A stretch of 14,772 nucleotides of DNA. It comes from Alectoria sarmentosa (taxonomy: Eukaryota; Ascomycota; Lecanoromycetes; Lecanorales; Parmeliaceae). Below are positions 1 to 9,330 of this stretch, piece after piece (within the stretch, counting starts at the first letter, position 1; each line of letters begins with the position of its first letter). Location: assembly GCA_009733775.1 (NCBI GenBank), contig WOGZ01000564.1, positions 1 through 14,772 on the forward strand, given 5' to 3'. Under the pieces are notes generated by a model. It searched no databases. It was not told the DNA's origin and saw nothing but the letters and a program-made list of their open reading frames with translations. Position numbers and translations under genes: made by a program.

Positions 1-20
1 ATTTAAAAGATTAAAATTAT

Positions 21-318
21 AAAACGTATTATTTACGTCGTTAAATAAACGTAAATAAATAAATATATATAAAAAACGTAATGTTATTATTAAATTCAAT
101 AATTAAATTATGTGATAAAATTAATCTTTAAGAATTAAAAGAAAATCTTGAAATATGTTAAATAAACATCTATTTGTCAAGCACCTTCATTAACGAAATA
201 ATTACGGGGTCAATTTAATTAAACCTAAACCCTGTAACCCTCATGGAATCTCATAAAAGATAACATTACGGTGACGCATACCCTATAGAAGGCGCATGCG
301 ACCACCCGACCTGACATT
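21..318 (-). repeat. Fragment of a RIP-mutated MULE-family repeat (copy 1)
   Basis: This segment aligns without a gap to 12599-12896 (constant offset 12578). The differences are mostly C/T and G/A. The left part (21 to about 180) is heavily AT-converted in both copies. The right part (about 180-318) keeps many C and G bases that read T and A in copy 2. Copy 2 lies at the N-terminal side of a degraded MULE transposase on the minus strand, so this is probably a truncated piece of the same element family, also on the minus strand. The similarity stops near 21 and near 318, and I see no clear target duplication at either edge. The piece ends about 160 bases before the HET start codon, so it may border that gene's promoter. 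Its coding frame is uncertain: at least two minus-strand frames are partly open. Confidence 0.8.
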
Positions 319-475
319 AAACAATAAAGAAGTTCTTGAATTTCTTATTAATATATATGATGATAAGAAAAACTCTCATACTTGCGGGCAACTCAAACCT
401 CTGCATATTCACATCTCAACCTAAAGTAGGTTAATTACTCCACACTAATGCTAAGACATTGAACTTCCAACAATT
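319..475 (+). promoter_or_regulatory. Likely promoter and 5' leader of the HET gene
   Basis: This interval separates the repeat fragment from the HET start codon. It has a TATA-like run (tattaatatatatga, about 346-360), followed by a C- and A-rich, G-poor stretch (about 370-425) of the kind often seen in fungal 5' leaders. I see no proven transcription start. Assignment as promoter rests on position and composition only. Confidence 0.35.
448..462 (+). other. Possible four-codon upstream ORF
   Basis: An ATG at 448 opens a frame of four codons (M-L-R-H) closed by TGA at 460-462, 13 bases before the HET start codon at 476. If the transcript starts upstream of 448, this short uORF could lower translation of the HET protein. 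Whether it lies in the mRNA is unknown. Confidence 0.35.
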
Positions 476-2603
476 ATGGAAACTTCGCAGGCCCAATTAC
501 GCGCTTTTTGTGCAAGGTGGTTTTCGCATAGAAAGCTTTTCCCTCTTAGCATCGATGACATCCAATTCAAACAAACATTGCGACGACTGGAAGAAGTAAG
601 GGGAAACACCCAGTGCCCCTTGTGCACGTTAATCTTGTCAAGCTTGTCAAATGACCCACAAGTTCGAGAACTCAATTGCGAAGTCCCAACCTACGTTCAC
701 ATTAGCCCAGAAATTTACGGCACAATTGGTACAGACGCAGTCGGTGTCGAAAAGACGATAGTTGCTCGAATTTGGATCTTTCTCATCGTAAATGGAAAGA
801 GCTGGACTAATGATAGGAACGGCACGATTTATGGGCATGGAATCCAAGTGTCTGGCGAGCACATAGAGAATAAGGACAAGAGACTCCTCCTAGGACGAGC
901 GATTGGCTCGACGTGTGTTGATAAAGCACTACTGCTATCGTGGCTATCGCTTTGTACGGATCAAAATGGTCATGAGTGTACTCCCGCACCTTTTGCGATC
1001 CACCCTGGCTACACGCTACGGCTTATCGACGTCAAGCGTCGCTGTGTTGTTGATTCCCCTCCACATCCTAGATATGTAGCCTTGAGCTATGTCTGGGGCA
1101 AGTCGGCTCAAGTGGCGCTCGGAGACAGGCATTCTCCAAGACTGCGAAAAGAAGGCGGTCTTTCCGATGGCTACGCAGATATCGGCACTACAATCAAAGA
1201 TACGATGTATCTCTGCGAACAACTAGGTGAACGATACCTGCGGGTCGATAGCTTATGCATAAAGCAGGATGATGAAGAGGACCGAGGCCGTCAAATTCGT
1301 AGCGTGAACCAGATCTACAGTTGTGCTGTTTTCACAATAGTGGTTAGTCCCTCCCATTATTTACCAATGGCCTCAGACTACAATGATATTAATATCTTCC
1401 AAGGCAGCTGGCGGCGATGACGCCTACGCCCCTCTTCCAGGCGTGCGTGAAAACTCACGTTCACTAATACAGCAAAAAGCAGAAATTCAGGGTCTGCATC
1501 TCATGACCGTCCAACGGCCCTTTCTGGCCTCAGTCTCCACCAGCAAGTGGAGCTCAAGGGGATGGACCTTTCAAGAAAAGATTCTGTCCAAGCGCCTTCT
1601 TATTTTTACTCCTTACCAGAATTTCTTTCAATGCGGTCAGGCAATCTTCTATGAGGACGCTGTCCTCGAGAGAACCTTACAGAGTCCCAATATCGACATC
1701 AGTCAGGAAGGAATGAAGCTTCGTCGTCATCTCAGCAAACCTACTGCAGATATGAGTCCATTGCGCAAATATGGCACCTCTGTCGAGGGATACGTATGTA
1801 GAGACCTGACGAAACAATACGACGGCTTGAACGCCTTTCAAGGTGTCCTTAATGTACTCCGCCCAGAGTTCTCGGACGATTTCCACTGGGGATTGCCGGA
1901 ATCGATATTCGACATCGCGATAACGTGGTTCTTCGGCAATCATTACCCAGAGCGCAGGCGTCAAGAGTTCCCAAGCTGGTCCTGGCTTGGTTGGCGAGAA
2001 GGTCCTAATAACAGTCTTTTCAGTTATACCGGAAACGCTCGTAGCATATTTCGAGAGTTACAATGGTATAAGATCAACAAAGATGGTGAAGCGATTCGAA
2101 TCAAGGCGCTGGATATCGCGGATAAAAAAGCAACTAGCCATGATGCCTCTGTATCTACTTCTAAGTGGAAACCGAACCATGTGCCACCAGTCTCATCCCT
2201 CCATTCCCTGGATCCGCGGAAAATTCCTTTCAACCACTTCATTCGCTTCTGGTCCAGTGTCGCATGTTTACATGTGGACAGAGAGGGCGTCCGTGGGGAA
2301 AGCCGCTTTGATAATGATCGATTCGTCATACGGACTTCTACTGGGGGACCATCTCTAGGACTTATCTACCTGCACAGTAAATGGCGCCAAGCACAACCTG
2401 ACCATCTTGATTTTGTAGTGCTTTGCCGGCATTCCCCCCAGAAACCGAGCAAATATAGTTTGCAGGCTGGGCTGATTGTTCTCCTCGTCGAGCCGGAATC
2501 TCACAGCAGTGTTGCGAATCGAGTCCAGAGGGTCTTGGAGCCAGTTGACGAAACCTTGTGGATACTAGCTAAACCCAGGTGGAAGCTAATCACTCTTGCT
2601 TGA
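476..2603 (+). CDS. HET-domain protein (heterokaryon incompatibility), two exons
   Basis: The protein has 688 residues: exon 1 is 476-1342 (289 codons) and exon 2 is 1404-2603 (399 codons plus TGA). HET proteins take part in nonself recognition and programmed cell death after fusion of unlike hyphae; this one's partner is unknown. Seen in the sequence: a CPLC pair (C47, C50); the pre-domain pattern W156, C160, H166, C168; the domain opening YVALSYVWG at 200-208; and LGERYLRVDSLCIKQDD at about 250-266. Exon 2 begins AAGGDDAYAPLPGV, which continues the domain exactly where expected, and is followed by SRGWTFQEKILS near 340-351. The C-terminal half has the usual D-x-L-x-A-x-x-G motif (near 429) and FPSWSWLGW at about 478-486. 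The length is normal for a single-domain HET protein. There is no NACHT, WD or other recognisable C-terminal module. Oddity: arginine at 256 replaces the tryptophan of the common YLWVD motif. No RIP-type stops are present, so the gene looks intact. The start is the first in-frame ATG that gives the conserved N-terminus. Confidence 0.92.
1343..1403 (+). other. Intron of the HET gene (61 bp)
   Basis: The 5' site is GTTAGT directly after a GTG codon. The 3' site is AAG at 1401-1403. A branch-like TTAAT lies about 11 bases before the acceptor. Without splicing, the exon 1 frame runs to a stop at about 1418 and loses the domain. With it, FTIV joins AAGGDDAYAPLPGV, which is the normal order in HET domains. 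A length of 61 bases is typical for filamentous fungi. No transcript was available to test it. Confidence 0.88.
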
Positions 2604-3180
2604 GCGGCGCCGAGTCTCTTAGATGTTAAAGCAAATTAGCGTACACGTATGAAAAGTCGTGGACAGCGCTAATACCAGCCCTAGCCCTACTCTTGGAAGG
2701 CGGGCCTGTAGTGAAGTGCTCTAGAAATACCTCATGAAGGCGCATGATTCGACTTTACAGGGGCTGATAGAGGCCTTAGACTCCAAACTGAGCTGGGTCA
2801 GCTGTTATCGCGAAACATGTTGAAGCGTGTTGATGACCTCTGATTCCACCAAGCCATGCTTTAAATACAGACGGTCTCAAAATTCAACTCAGATTGCAAT
2901 GTTTCCAGCGTTCTCGCAGATGTAGGTACTTATGGTTCTTCTAAGCCCGTAACACCGCTGCATCGTTAAGACCACAGGCTTGATCTCCAAGGTGGCAAAG
3001 CGTCTCTGGCTCGTAGAGATGCTTTGCAGAGGTGGATAGAAAGTCGCGGATTGGTTCCATTTGTAACATCAACAATTGATCTCCCCGAGTGTTACCATTT
3101 CAGCGCTACGTCACAAAGCAGACGAGAATGTGGGACCGCAGAACACTGACACCGAAATCAACTACCGGATTATTTGGCAA
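2604..3180. other. Gene-free stretch of ordinary composition
   Basis: No long open frame or known motif is visible on either strand. The first part should hold the 3' UTR of the HET gene, but no clear AATAAA signal stands out. A strong hairpin lies at 2995-3027 (listed separately). An open frame from 3076 to 3309 runs into the inverted-repeat element and has no recognisable features; I treat it as chance. Confidence 0.6.
2995..3027. other. Hairpin: 13-bp stem, 7-base loop
   Basis: GCAAAGCGTCTCT (2995-3007) pairs with AGAGATGCTTTGC (3015-3027) through a GGCTCGT loop. Twelve positions pair perfectly and one is G-T, which would be G-U in RNA. It lies about 400 bases after the HET stop codon. 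The role is unknown. Confidence 0.6.
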
Positions 3181-3390
3181 GTAAGATACTACTGCGTTAT
3201 ACTCGTCTCGCCGAAAAGTCTATCACCTTGGCGGTCCGGCGCGGGAGTACCCACTAATGAAACTATCTCGTTTCCCCTCAATCCGACACTAAAAATCTGC
3301 CAAGGGTGAAGCTAGCCTTCTACGGCTAGATTGCCAAAGTGATAGACTTTTCGGCGAGACGAGTAAGATACTATTGCATATAAGATACCG
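3181..3390 (+). repeat. Short tandem repeat (unit about 17-18 bp), split by a MITE
   Basis: Left of the element is TAAGATACTACTGCGTTA (3182-3199). Right of it is TAAGATACTATTGCATA (3364-3380), followed at once by TAAGATACCG (3381-3390). Removing the element together with one TA copy leaves these units head to tail. The insertion therefore appears to have hit a TA at a unit junction. Confidence 0.75.
3202..3363. mobile_element. MITE, 162 bp, Tc1/mariner-pogo type
   Basis: The terminal inverted repeats are 31 bp (3202-3232 and 3333-3363) and differ at one base. The outer end reads CTCGTCTCGCCGAAAAGTC. TA dinucleotides flank both ends (3200-3201, 3364-3365), as expected for TA target duplications of Tc1/mariner/pogo elements. 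The roughly 100-bp interior has no transposase and includes a small internal inverted repeat, CTAGCC / GGCTAG. It must be mobilised by a transposase elsewhere. The nearly identical arms and ordinary GC content suggest it escaped RIP, because of recent arrival or short length. The exact superfamily is inferred from the TA duplication alone. Confidence 0.85.
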
Positions 3391-4199
3391 TTCAAAATAA
3401 CGATTTTCAAACGTAGGGCATAATTAAACTGTAAGAAATTCTGAATCTCAGTTACCGCTTATCTTAAAGGTACTTATTCGATAAAACCGTCGGGCAAAAT
3501 AAAAAATAAGACTTTTTTAGTAATATAAAAATTCTATAATAATGATTTCAGCAGATCTTGAATAAAAATGTACTAGAATAACGACGTAAAGTAGTTGAAT
3601 ATAGACTATTTATAATGTTTTACATTTTTATATATTTTTCTTTTTAAATCTCTCTTTAATTGATTATAGCGTGTTTATTAAAATTTATAATTAACGTTTA
3701 AAATTATACAATACGATATTATAGTGTTATAAAATTTCTTTATATATAAAATACTATTTTAAACGATAATCAGACGAATTATTTATTAAAAGATAAAGTA
3801 GTAATTTACTCGCCAGATAAAATATATGCTAAGAGCGCGAACTTTTCAGTAATGAAAAGCTTATAAAGTATATAATAAGACTAATAAAATTAAGTGTTCA
3901 AATGTAATATATTATCGATTTATATTATATATATTAAAATAACTCGCGAAATAAATATTAGCTTATATGATTTAATGAATAATATATATAAAAAATCTTA
4001 TTTAAACGATATAAGTTCAATTTTATTAAATCTCTCAAAAATCTTATATGATAATAAAAAATTTGAATTTATTATATAATTTTCATAATTTTAATCGATG
4101 TATCGTTTCTCGATATATATTTAATTATGTTTTATATATTATATATATGTGTTTATTTTACGATAATAAGTTTTTATTAATATGTTCTCAAATAAACCT

Positions 4200-4317
4200 T
4201 TCGATTTTTTTTTAATTTTTTGATTTTTTTTTTTTCGGTCTGCAAGCCTAGCCTGTTTAAGAGTCTTTTTTTTTTCTTTCTTTTTTTTCCCTCTATAAGC
4301 CTAGCCTGTTTGAGAGT
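4200..4317. repeat. T-rich tracts with a two-copy 53-bp tandem repeat
   Basis: AAGCCTAGCCTGTTTAAGAG-T at 4244-4264 recurs at 4297-4317 with one base changed (A to G). Each copy is preceded by a long T or CT run. These two copies keep CC and CT dinucleotides that are nearly absent from the surrounding DNA, so they appear spared by, or later than, the mutation process. The minus strand reads as A-rich tracts followed by GGCTAGGCTT. Confidence 0.8.
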
Positions 4318-4490
4318 ATAAATTAAAATTAAAGTTTGACGTTTAATTCGTACGTTTAATACGTACGTATGATTTATATAATTTATATAATTCGTATATT
4401 TAATTCGTTTGATTTATATATTTGCGCTTTATACGTACGATAAAGAGATACGACGATAACGAATAATAATGTTTAATTTTAAAAAGCACA

Positions 4491-4701
4491 CTCGACGATA
4501 GTTAAAATGTATATCTCATTTCGATAAAAATGAGTTATGATTGAATGCAAAAGCGAAGATGCGTTATTATTAACTTAAACGACAAAAAGTCAAATATAAA
4601 AAAAGTCGAATACGATAAAAAGATTTAACGATAGCGAGATGTGATATATGTTATTATTAATTATTCTCGACGATAAATTAAATGTAATTATCATTTCGAT
4701 A
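4491..4701. repeat. Degraded direct repeat, spacing 175 bp
   Basis: CTCGACGATA at 4491 and 4666 begins two 36-base segments (4491-4526, 4666-4701) that both end in CATTTCGATA and agree at roughly three quarters of positions. Nearby GCGA(A)GATG...GTTATTATTAA segments (near 4552 and 4634) also recur. This is probably a worn tandem array near the end of an element. Confidence 0.5.
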
Positions 4702-5149
4702 TGTGATGTAAGTTATTTTGATAAATAATTATTATATAATAATGATTATCCATAATGAATAAAAGTTAGCAAAAAAAAATTAAAAAAAAACTTAATAAAA
4801 AGTCACTCTTCGATTATATAAATAAAATAAATCATTTTATAATTACGCTCACGTGAGAACCAGAATTGATAAATCGAGAACAGGTTTTTTTAAATTCACT
4901 TTATTATTTATATGTTTTATAATTACATTTTTTGCACATAACGTATCAAATAATTAAATTATATTAAAAACACGTTATCGTACGATTTATTAATAGATTT
5001 TAATATGCGAAATTAATAAATAATAACTTTATTCGTTTAAAAAAATGTAATATAAAATATAAAAAAATCACATTCATCTTTTAAAGATTCACTCATTTAA
5101 TCAAAAACTATATTATTAAATCATTTATAACAATTTTCAAATTTTTAAA

Positions 5150-8100
5150 ATTAAGATTTGATTTATTTTTTATGATTAATTTAAATCTGAAAATGAAAGA
5201 AAGAAATAAATTTTGTCGTCGATAAATATCGTTAATACGCATTTTAATATATAAAGTTCAATTAATAAAAAATCGATCGTAGATATAATAAATCTTAATA
5301 ATAAAATTCGTAATATGATAAATTCGTGATAAGACGACGTAAATGAAAGTTTAATTAATATTTTTAATAATAAAATTCACGACGATTTTATTTAAAGTTA
5401 ATTTTTGATTTTTATAAATAATGATAATAAAGGCGAGAATTAATAATATTTGCGCTCGAATATATATACTTTCATTATTATTTCATTATTATTTCTTCGA
5501 TAATATAAATATCACATATTTTTCATTAATAAAAATATACGCTCGTTTAAAATAATTAATTATTTTAACGAGCATCATTATTAATATAACATTAAAAAAA
5601 ATTTAAACGTCGTTTTTTTAAAGGATTTTATAAATCGTGATTATCATTTCGTTGATTAATCTTTTATTTATATACAAATTTCACATTAATATAACCTTTA
5701 TTTTCTTTATTAATAATAATTCGTTATCAAAATTAACATAATTTTGAACGAATGTCTATTTAACGCTTTTATTAATGTTAATAATTTTAATATTAATAAT
5801 AAAACGTTTAAATGATTCGAGATATTGAAAATTATAATTATTAATTTCTCGATTAATAACATATAATCGTAAGACGTTATTAAACGATTTTCATTTCGCT
5901 ATATTAAATTTTTTCTTCGTTTATTTAATGAGCGATTATTAATTATTTATTATAATAAATCTCTCACATAATTAATCGAAGATCTTTCGAAATTAAATGA
6001 TCTTAAATGAGGTTTTTTATTAACGCATTATTTGAATGAGAATAACGATTTGATTAATAATTGTATATGTTTTGAAATCGATTAAGATATTTTTAAATTC
6101 GTGAGAAAAAGTGTTGTAAAAAGCGATGATTAAAATAAAAGAAAATTATTTAAAATCGCCGCAGAAAAGAATGTTCATTTCTTTATAAAAAGAATTATAA
6201 TTATATTTGATTTAACATAATCGACGATCAATATAATAAAGAATTTAAACGTTTATTATTAATTTTTTATTGAGAATTAATAATTAACAATATCGAAAAT
6301 TATCTTGAAGACGTGAAAAAGACTTTTGATGTAATTTTTAAAATTTCTTTTTAATAAACAACGAAAGTAATCGATAAAGGGTAAAATCATAAATAATATA
6401 AGTCGTTATTCTCATAAAAGCATCTTTTATAATTGAATAAACGTTTTTTTATTAAATTAATTCGTAAATCAAATGTTTCGAAATCATATCGATGATTTTC
6501 GATTTTCTTATATTAATTATATCGTTAACGTGTAAAAGAAATTGAATTTCACGTTTTTGTAAATAATGAATCATTATTTGATTAAAGACATTTTTTTGCT
6601 CAGCGTTTAAAGTGTGTAAATCGTTTATTTAAATTAAATTAATAAAAGATAAAGAATCATCATTAAAATTATCGTGTATTAATTCGATATGCTATTTCGT
6701 TTATTTTATATTAATATCGAAATTTTTATATAATCAATCGTGATTTATATTTTTTAATCGACGATTTAAATTAATTTAATTGAGATTATTTCATTATCGT
6801 GATATGAATTGTGAAAAATTAATATCTTCTCATTTTGATAATTTAAATTATTATATTTCACATTAAAAATAAATTCGTTTAACGATGATAATTAAACAAT
6901 GAGCAAATCGTTTAAAAAATCGAAAAAATAATAATAATTATCGTTTTAATAACGTTAATAAATTTATTTTAATTCTTTATTAATAAATAATAAATCAAAT
7001 AAATTAACATTTCGAAAAAAATGATGAAACATAATTTTCGCTTTACATCATTTCAAGTAATTCATTTTTTGATTAAAACGAAAATATAAATTAAGAATTT
7101 TTTGTTTTCGTATAAATCGAAATTTTTTATTGCGTTAATTATAATCTTATATAATTATTATAAAACTTTTATTCGTTAAAAATTCGTCACGAATGCAATA
7201 ACGTTTCATTCAAATCTCATTTAAAATAATTTTTGATTCATTTAAAGGAAGTTTTTTGCGTTAAACGTTATTTAATCGAATATCGAGATTAACGATCGAA
7301 CGAAAATTATCGCGAAGCTCATAATTTAATAATAAATAATAAACTTCTTAAATTAATCAATCGCGTTTCGATATTATTTTATTATATAATCGATTAATTT
7401 AAATGAGTATAAAGTTGATATTTGAGAAATTATATAAGATGTTTTTATTTATATCGATAAATTTCTCAGATTTTTTTTCCTTCTTTAACGTGTTTTCAAT
7501 AAAATAATAAATTACACTTTTTTCGTCGATATAAAAAGCGAAGTCGATGTTTATAAATTATGTTATATTGATAATAATATTGTATTTATCGACATATAAA
7601 TCGTTTCGTGCCGATTTAAATGTTTTATAAACGAAATTATTATAATTGTCGATCGTAAAAATCTTTCGTTAAGATTATAAAAAGATAAATCGATATTTTA
7701 TTTATTTGATAATTTTATTACGTCGATAATAATATTAAAATATACATTTATAATATTATATTCGATTAAAGAATTTTTTTAATTCACGAAAAATATTATA
7801 ATGATTAACGAATTTACGATTAAACGAATATTTCGTTATAAGTTTCAAATCGTCGCTCGAATTAATAATAATGATTTTAATTTCTTAATATTTTAAATAT
7901 TCGACGATTTAATCGACATTTAAAACGTTTTAAATTCATAAAAATTCGTGAATGTAATCGTTTTTTCGATTTTATTATTTAAATTAATATTAATAATTTA
8001 TTACGTTAAACTTTTTATTTAAAACATATTTAAATAAAAAACGAAAACGTAAATTTAAATATTTAATTATAATATAAGAATTTTGTTAAATTAAGCGAAA

Positions 8101-9330
8101 GATAATATTATATCGTTGAATTTTAAAAGCGTTAAAATATTCGTCTTTATCGAATATATGTTAATAAAAATTATGTTATTAAAAGTTAATAACATTAATC
8201 AATAACATTAATCGTGAAAAAGACATTAAAAGTTTTTTGATTATATACGAATAATTCGAATTTTATTTTCGCTAATTATTAATAAAGACGTGTATTTTAT
8301 AAATTGTGAATCTTTTATATTAAGATATTTAATATTCGATTATTATCGTTATTAATAAAATCGCGAAACTTATCGATATCAATATTTCAATTAATCACAC
8401 GTTTTTAAAATCATTTATTCGATTTTCTAAATTGCGTTTTTAATATCGTATTAAAAATTTATTAACAAAAGCGAAAGTGTTATACGAATTTCTCATTTTG
8501 ATATTTTATCAAATATCTAACGTAATTTTTAAATAAAATTTCTTTTTAACGATTAATATAAAAAGAGGCAAGATTATTTAAAAATAACGTAAAAAAAATT
8601 ATTCGAATAATATTCAATGATCGATTATATTCGTTAATTAATTAATTAATAAAAGAGATTTATGTGATGCTCGATTTAATTAAAAGTCGTATAAAAGATA
8701 AAAATTCGTTATTGAAGATATTTTAAAGCATATAAAGCTCAAATATATCGATTATAAAATTTAATATACACGATTCTTCGATAAAAGCGATTGAATTATT
8801 AATGTGATTTAAAATCAAAAAAAGAGATTATAATCAACAAATTTGATATCTGAAAGATTCTTCGAGGGCTCTTCGAAAGCTCTTTGAGAATTTTTGTTAA
8901 AAAAATCGTTCTCATAAACTCGAGAAAAAAAAACAACAAAAAAAAATGAAAAAAAAAATCGTCACATATCAACATTTAAAATTTCGTTTTCAAAATTTAT
9001 ATCTTCGATCTTCTCGTTATTATTTTTCTCATCGTTTAAAATATTTAATACGTTATTAATAATGTAATTATTTTTCGATAATTGAAATAAACGCTCTTAA
9101 TCAATCTAAATTAATTAATAATTTAAATAATATTCGATCAAATAAATAAATCACGTCTCGATATTTTATCGATATATACGAAATCTTCGTTGATATTTAC
9201 GATTGAATTCATTATCGCTTTTAATCGACGATGAAGGTTTCAAGATCAAAATTTATAATTTTTGAAAAAAAGAGAATAATTTATGAATTAACTTTAAAAT
9301 GTTTTATATTCAATTGATATAATAATCTTT
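5150..9330 (-). pseudogene. RIP-destroyed Helitron Rep/PIF1-like helicase
   Basis: Minus-strand translation, reading through stops, gives a Helitron-type protein in order. First is an acidic N-terminal segment (about 9050-8966, EKIEDINFENEILNVDM). Next is the Helitron N-terminal/Rep region (about 8890-7900), with KNYVRYLIKYQNEKFV, HFRF (about 8530-8470), TRLY-stop-QLAKIKFEL (about 8290) and FFTINVID-stop-CYQLL (about 8235-8175). Then comes a PIF1-like helicase: LNAEQKNVFNQIMIHYL (LNAEQ at 6610-6596); a Walker A remnant VNDIINIRKSK (about 6532-6497), where Gly/Thr codons have become Asn/Ile as expected of G-to-A change; a Walker B remnant LLILNK (near 6280-6266); NILFCGDF (FCGDF at 6166-6152); AFIIIIYKNQKLTLNKIVV (about 5440-5385), which matches the TIHKSQGLTL motif; and TFIYVVLSR (about 5350-5324), which matches YVALSR. 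The motif order and spacing are those of the family. Many in-frame stops sit at Trp, Gln or Arg positions, so it is dead. At least one frame change lies near the poly-A/T tract at 8920-8960. Element ends were not found. Confidence 0.88.
8918..8960. repeat. Low-complexity A-rich tract inside the Helitron remnant
   Basis: Runs of A broken by single bases on the plus strand (poly-T on the coding strand) separate the acidic N-terminal segment from the Rep region. The readable frame changes across it, so slippage indels here are likely. Confidence 0.6.

Larger units (their letters stand above)
3391..5149. other. AT-rich, RIP-like DNA without recognised coding remnants
   Basis: Base composition shifts sharply to AT near 3400. 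No convincing protein remnant was found here. The left part may hold the 3' flank or end of the Helitron that lies to the right on the minus strand, but I could not fix a terminus with a CTRR end and hairpin. The stretch contains polypyrimidine tracts (4200-4292), a retained 53-bp tandem repeat (4244-4317), ATACGTACGTAT-like alternating sequence (4350-4440), and a degraded direct repeat (4491/4666). A small plus-strand frame at 3894-4079 is AT-driven and not persuasive. Confidence 0.6.

Noticed and set aside
1383..1403. A separate second gene starting at the ATG at 1383
   Set aside because: The ATG lies in the intron. The peptide after 1403 continues the HET domain from exon 1, so this is exon 2.
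1343..1403. Frameshift mutation breaking the HET gene
   Set aside because: GT and AG boundaries, intron length and perfect domain continuity favour splicing.
3076..3309. Small plus-strand gene of 77 codons
   Set aside because: It runs through the left arm and interior of the MITE and has no recognised motif.
3894..4079. Small plus-strand gene of 61 codons
   Set aside because: Composition is Ile/Asn/Lys-rich as expected from AT bias, and there is no motif or supporting context.
4340..4440. CRISPR-like or regulatory array of TACGTACG motifs
   Set aside because: The motifs are irregular, palindromic and AT-driven. There is no constant repeat and spacer pattern.
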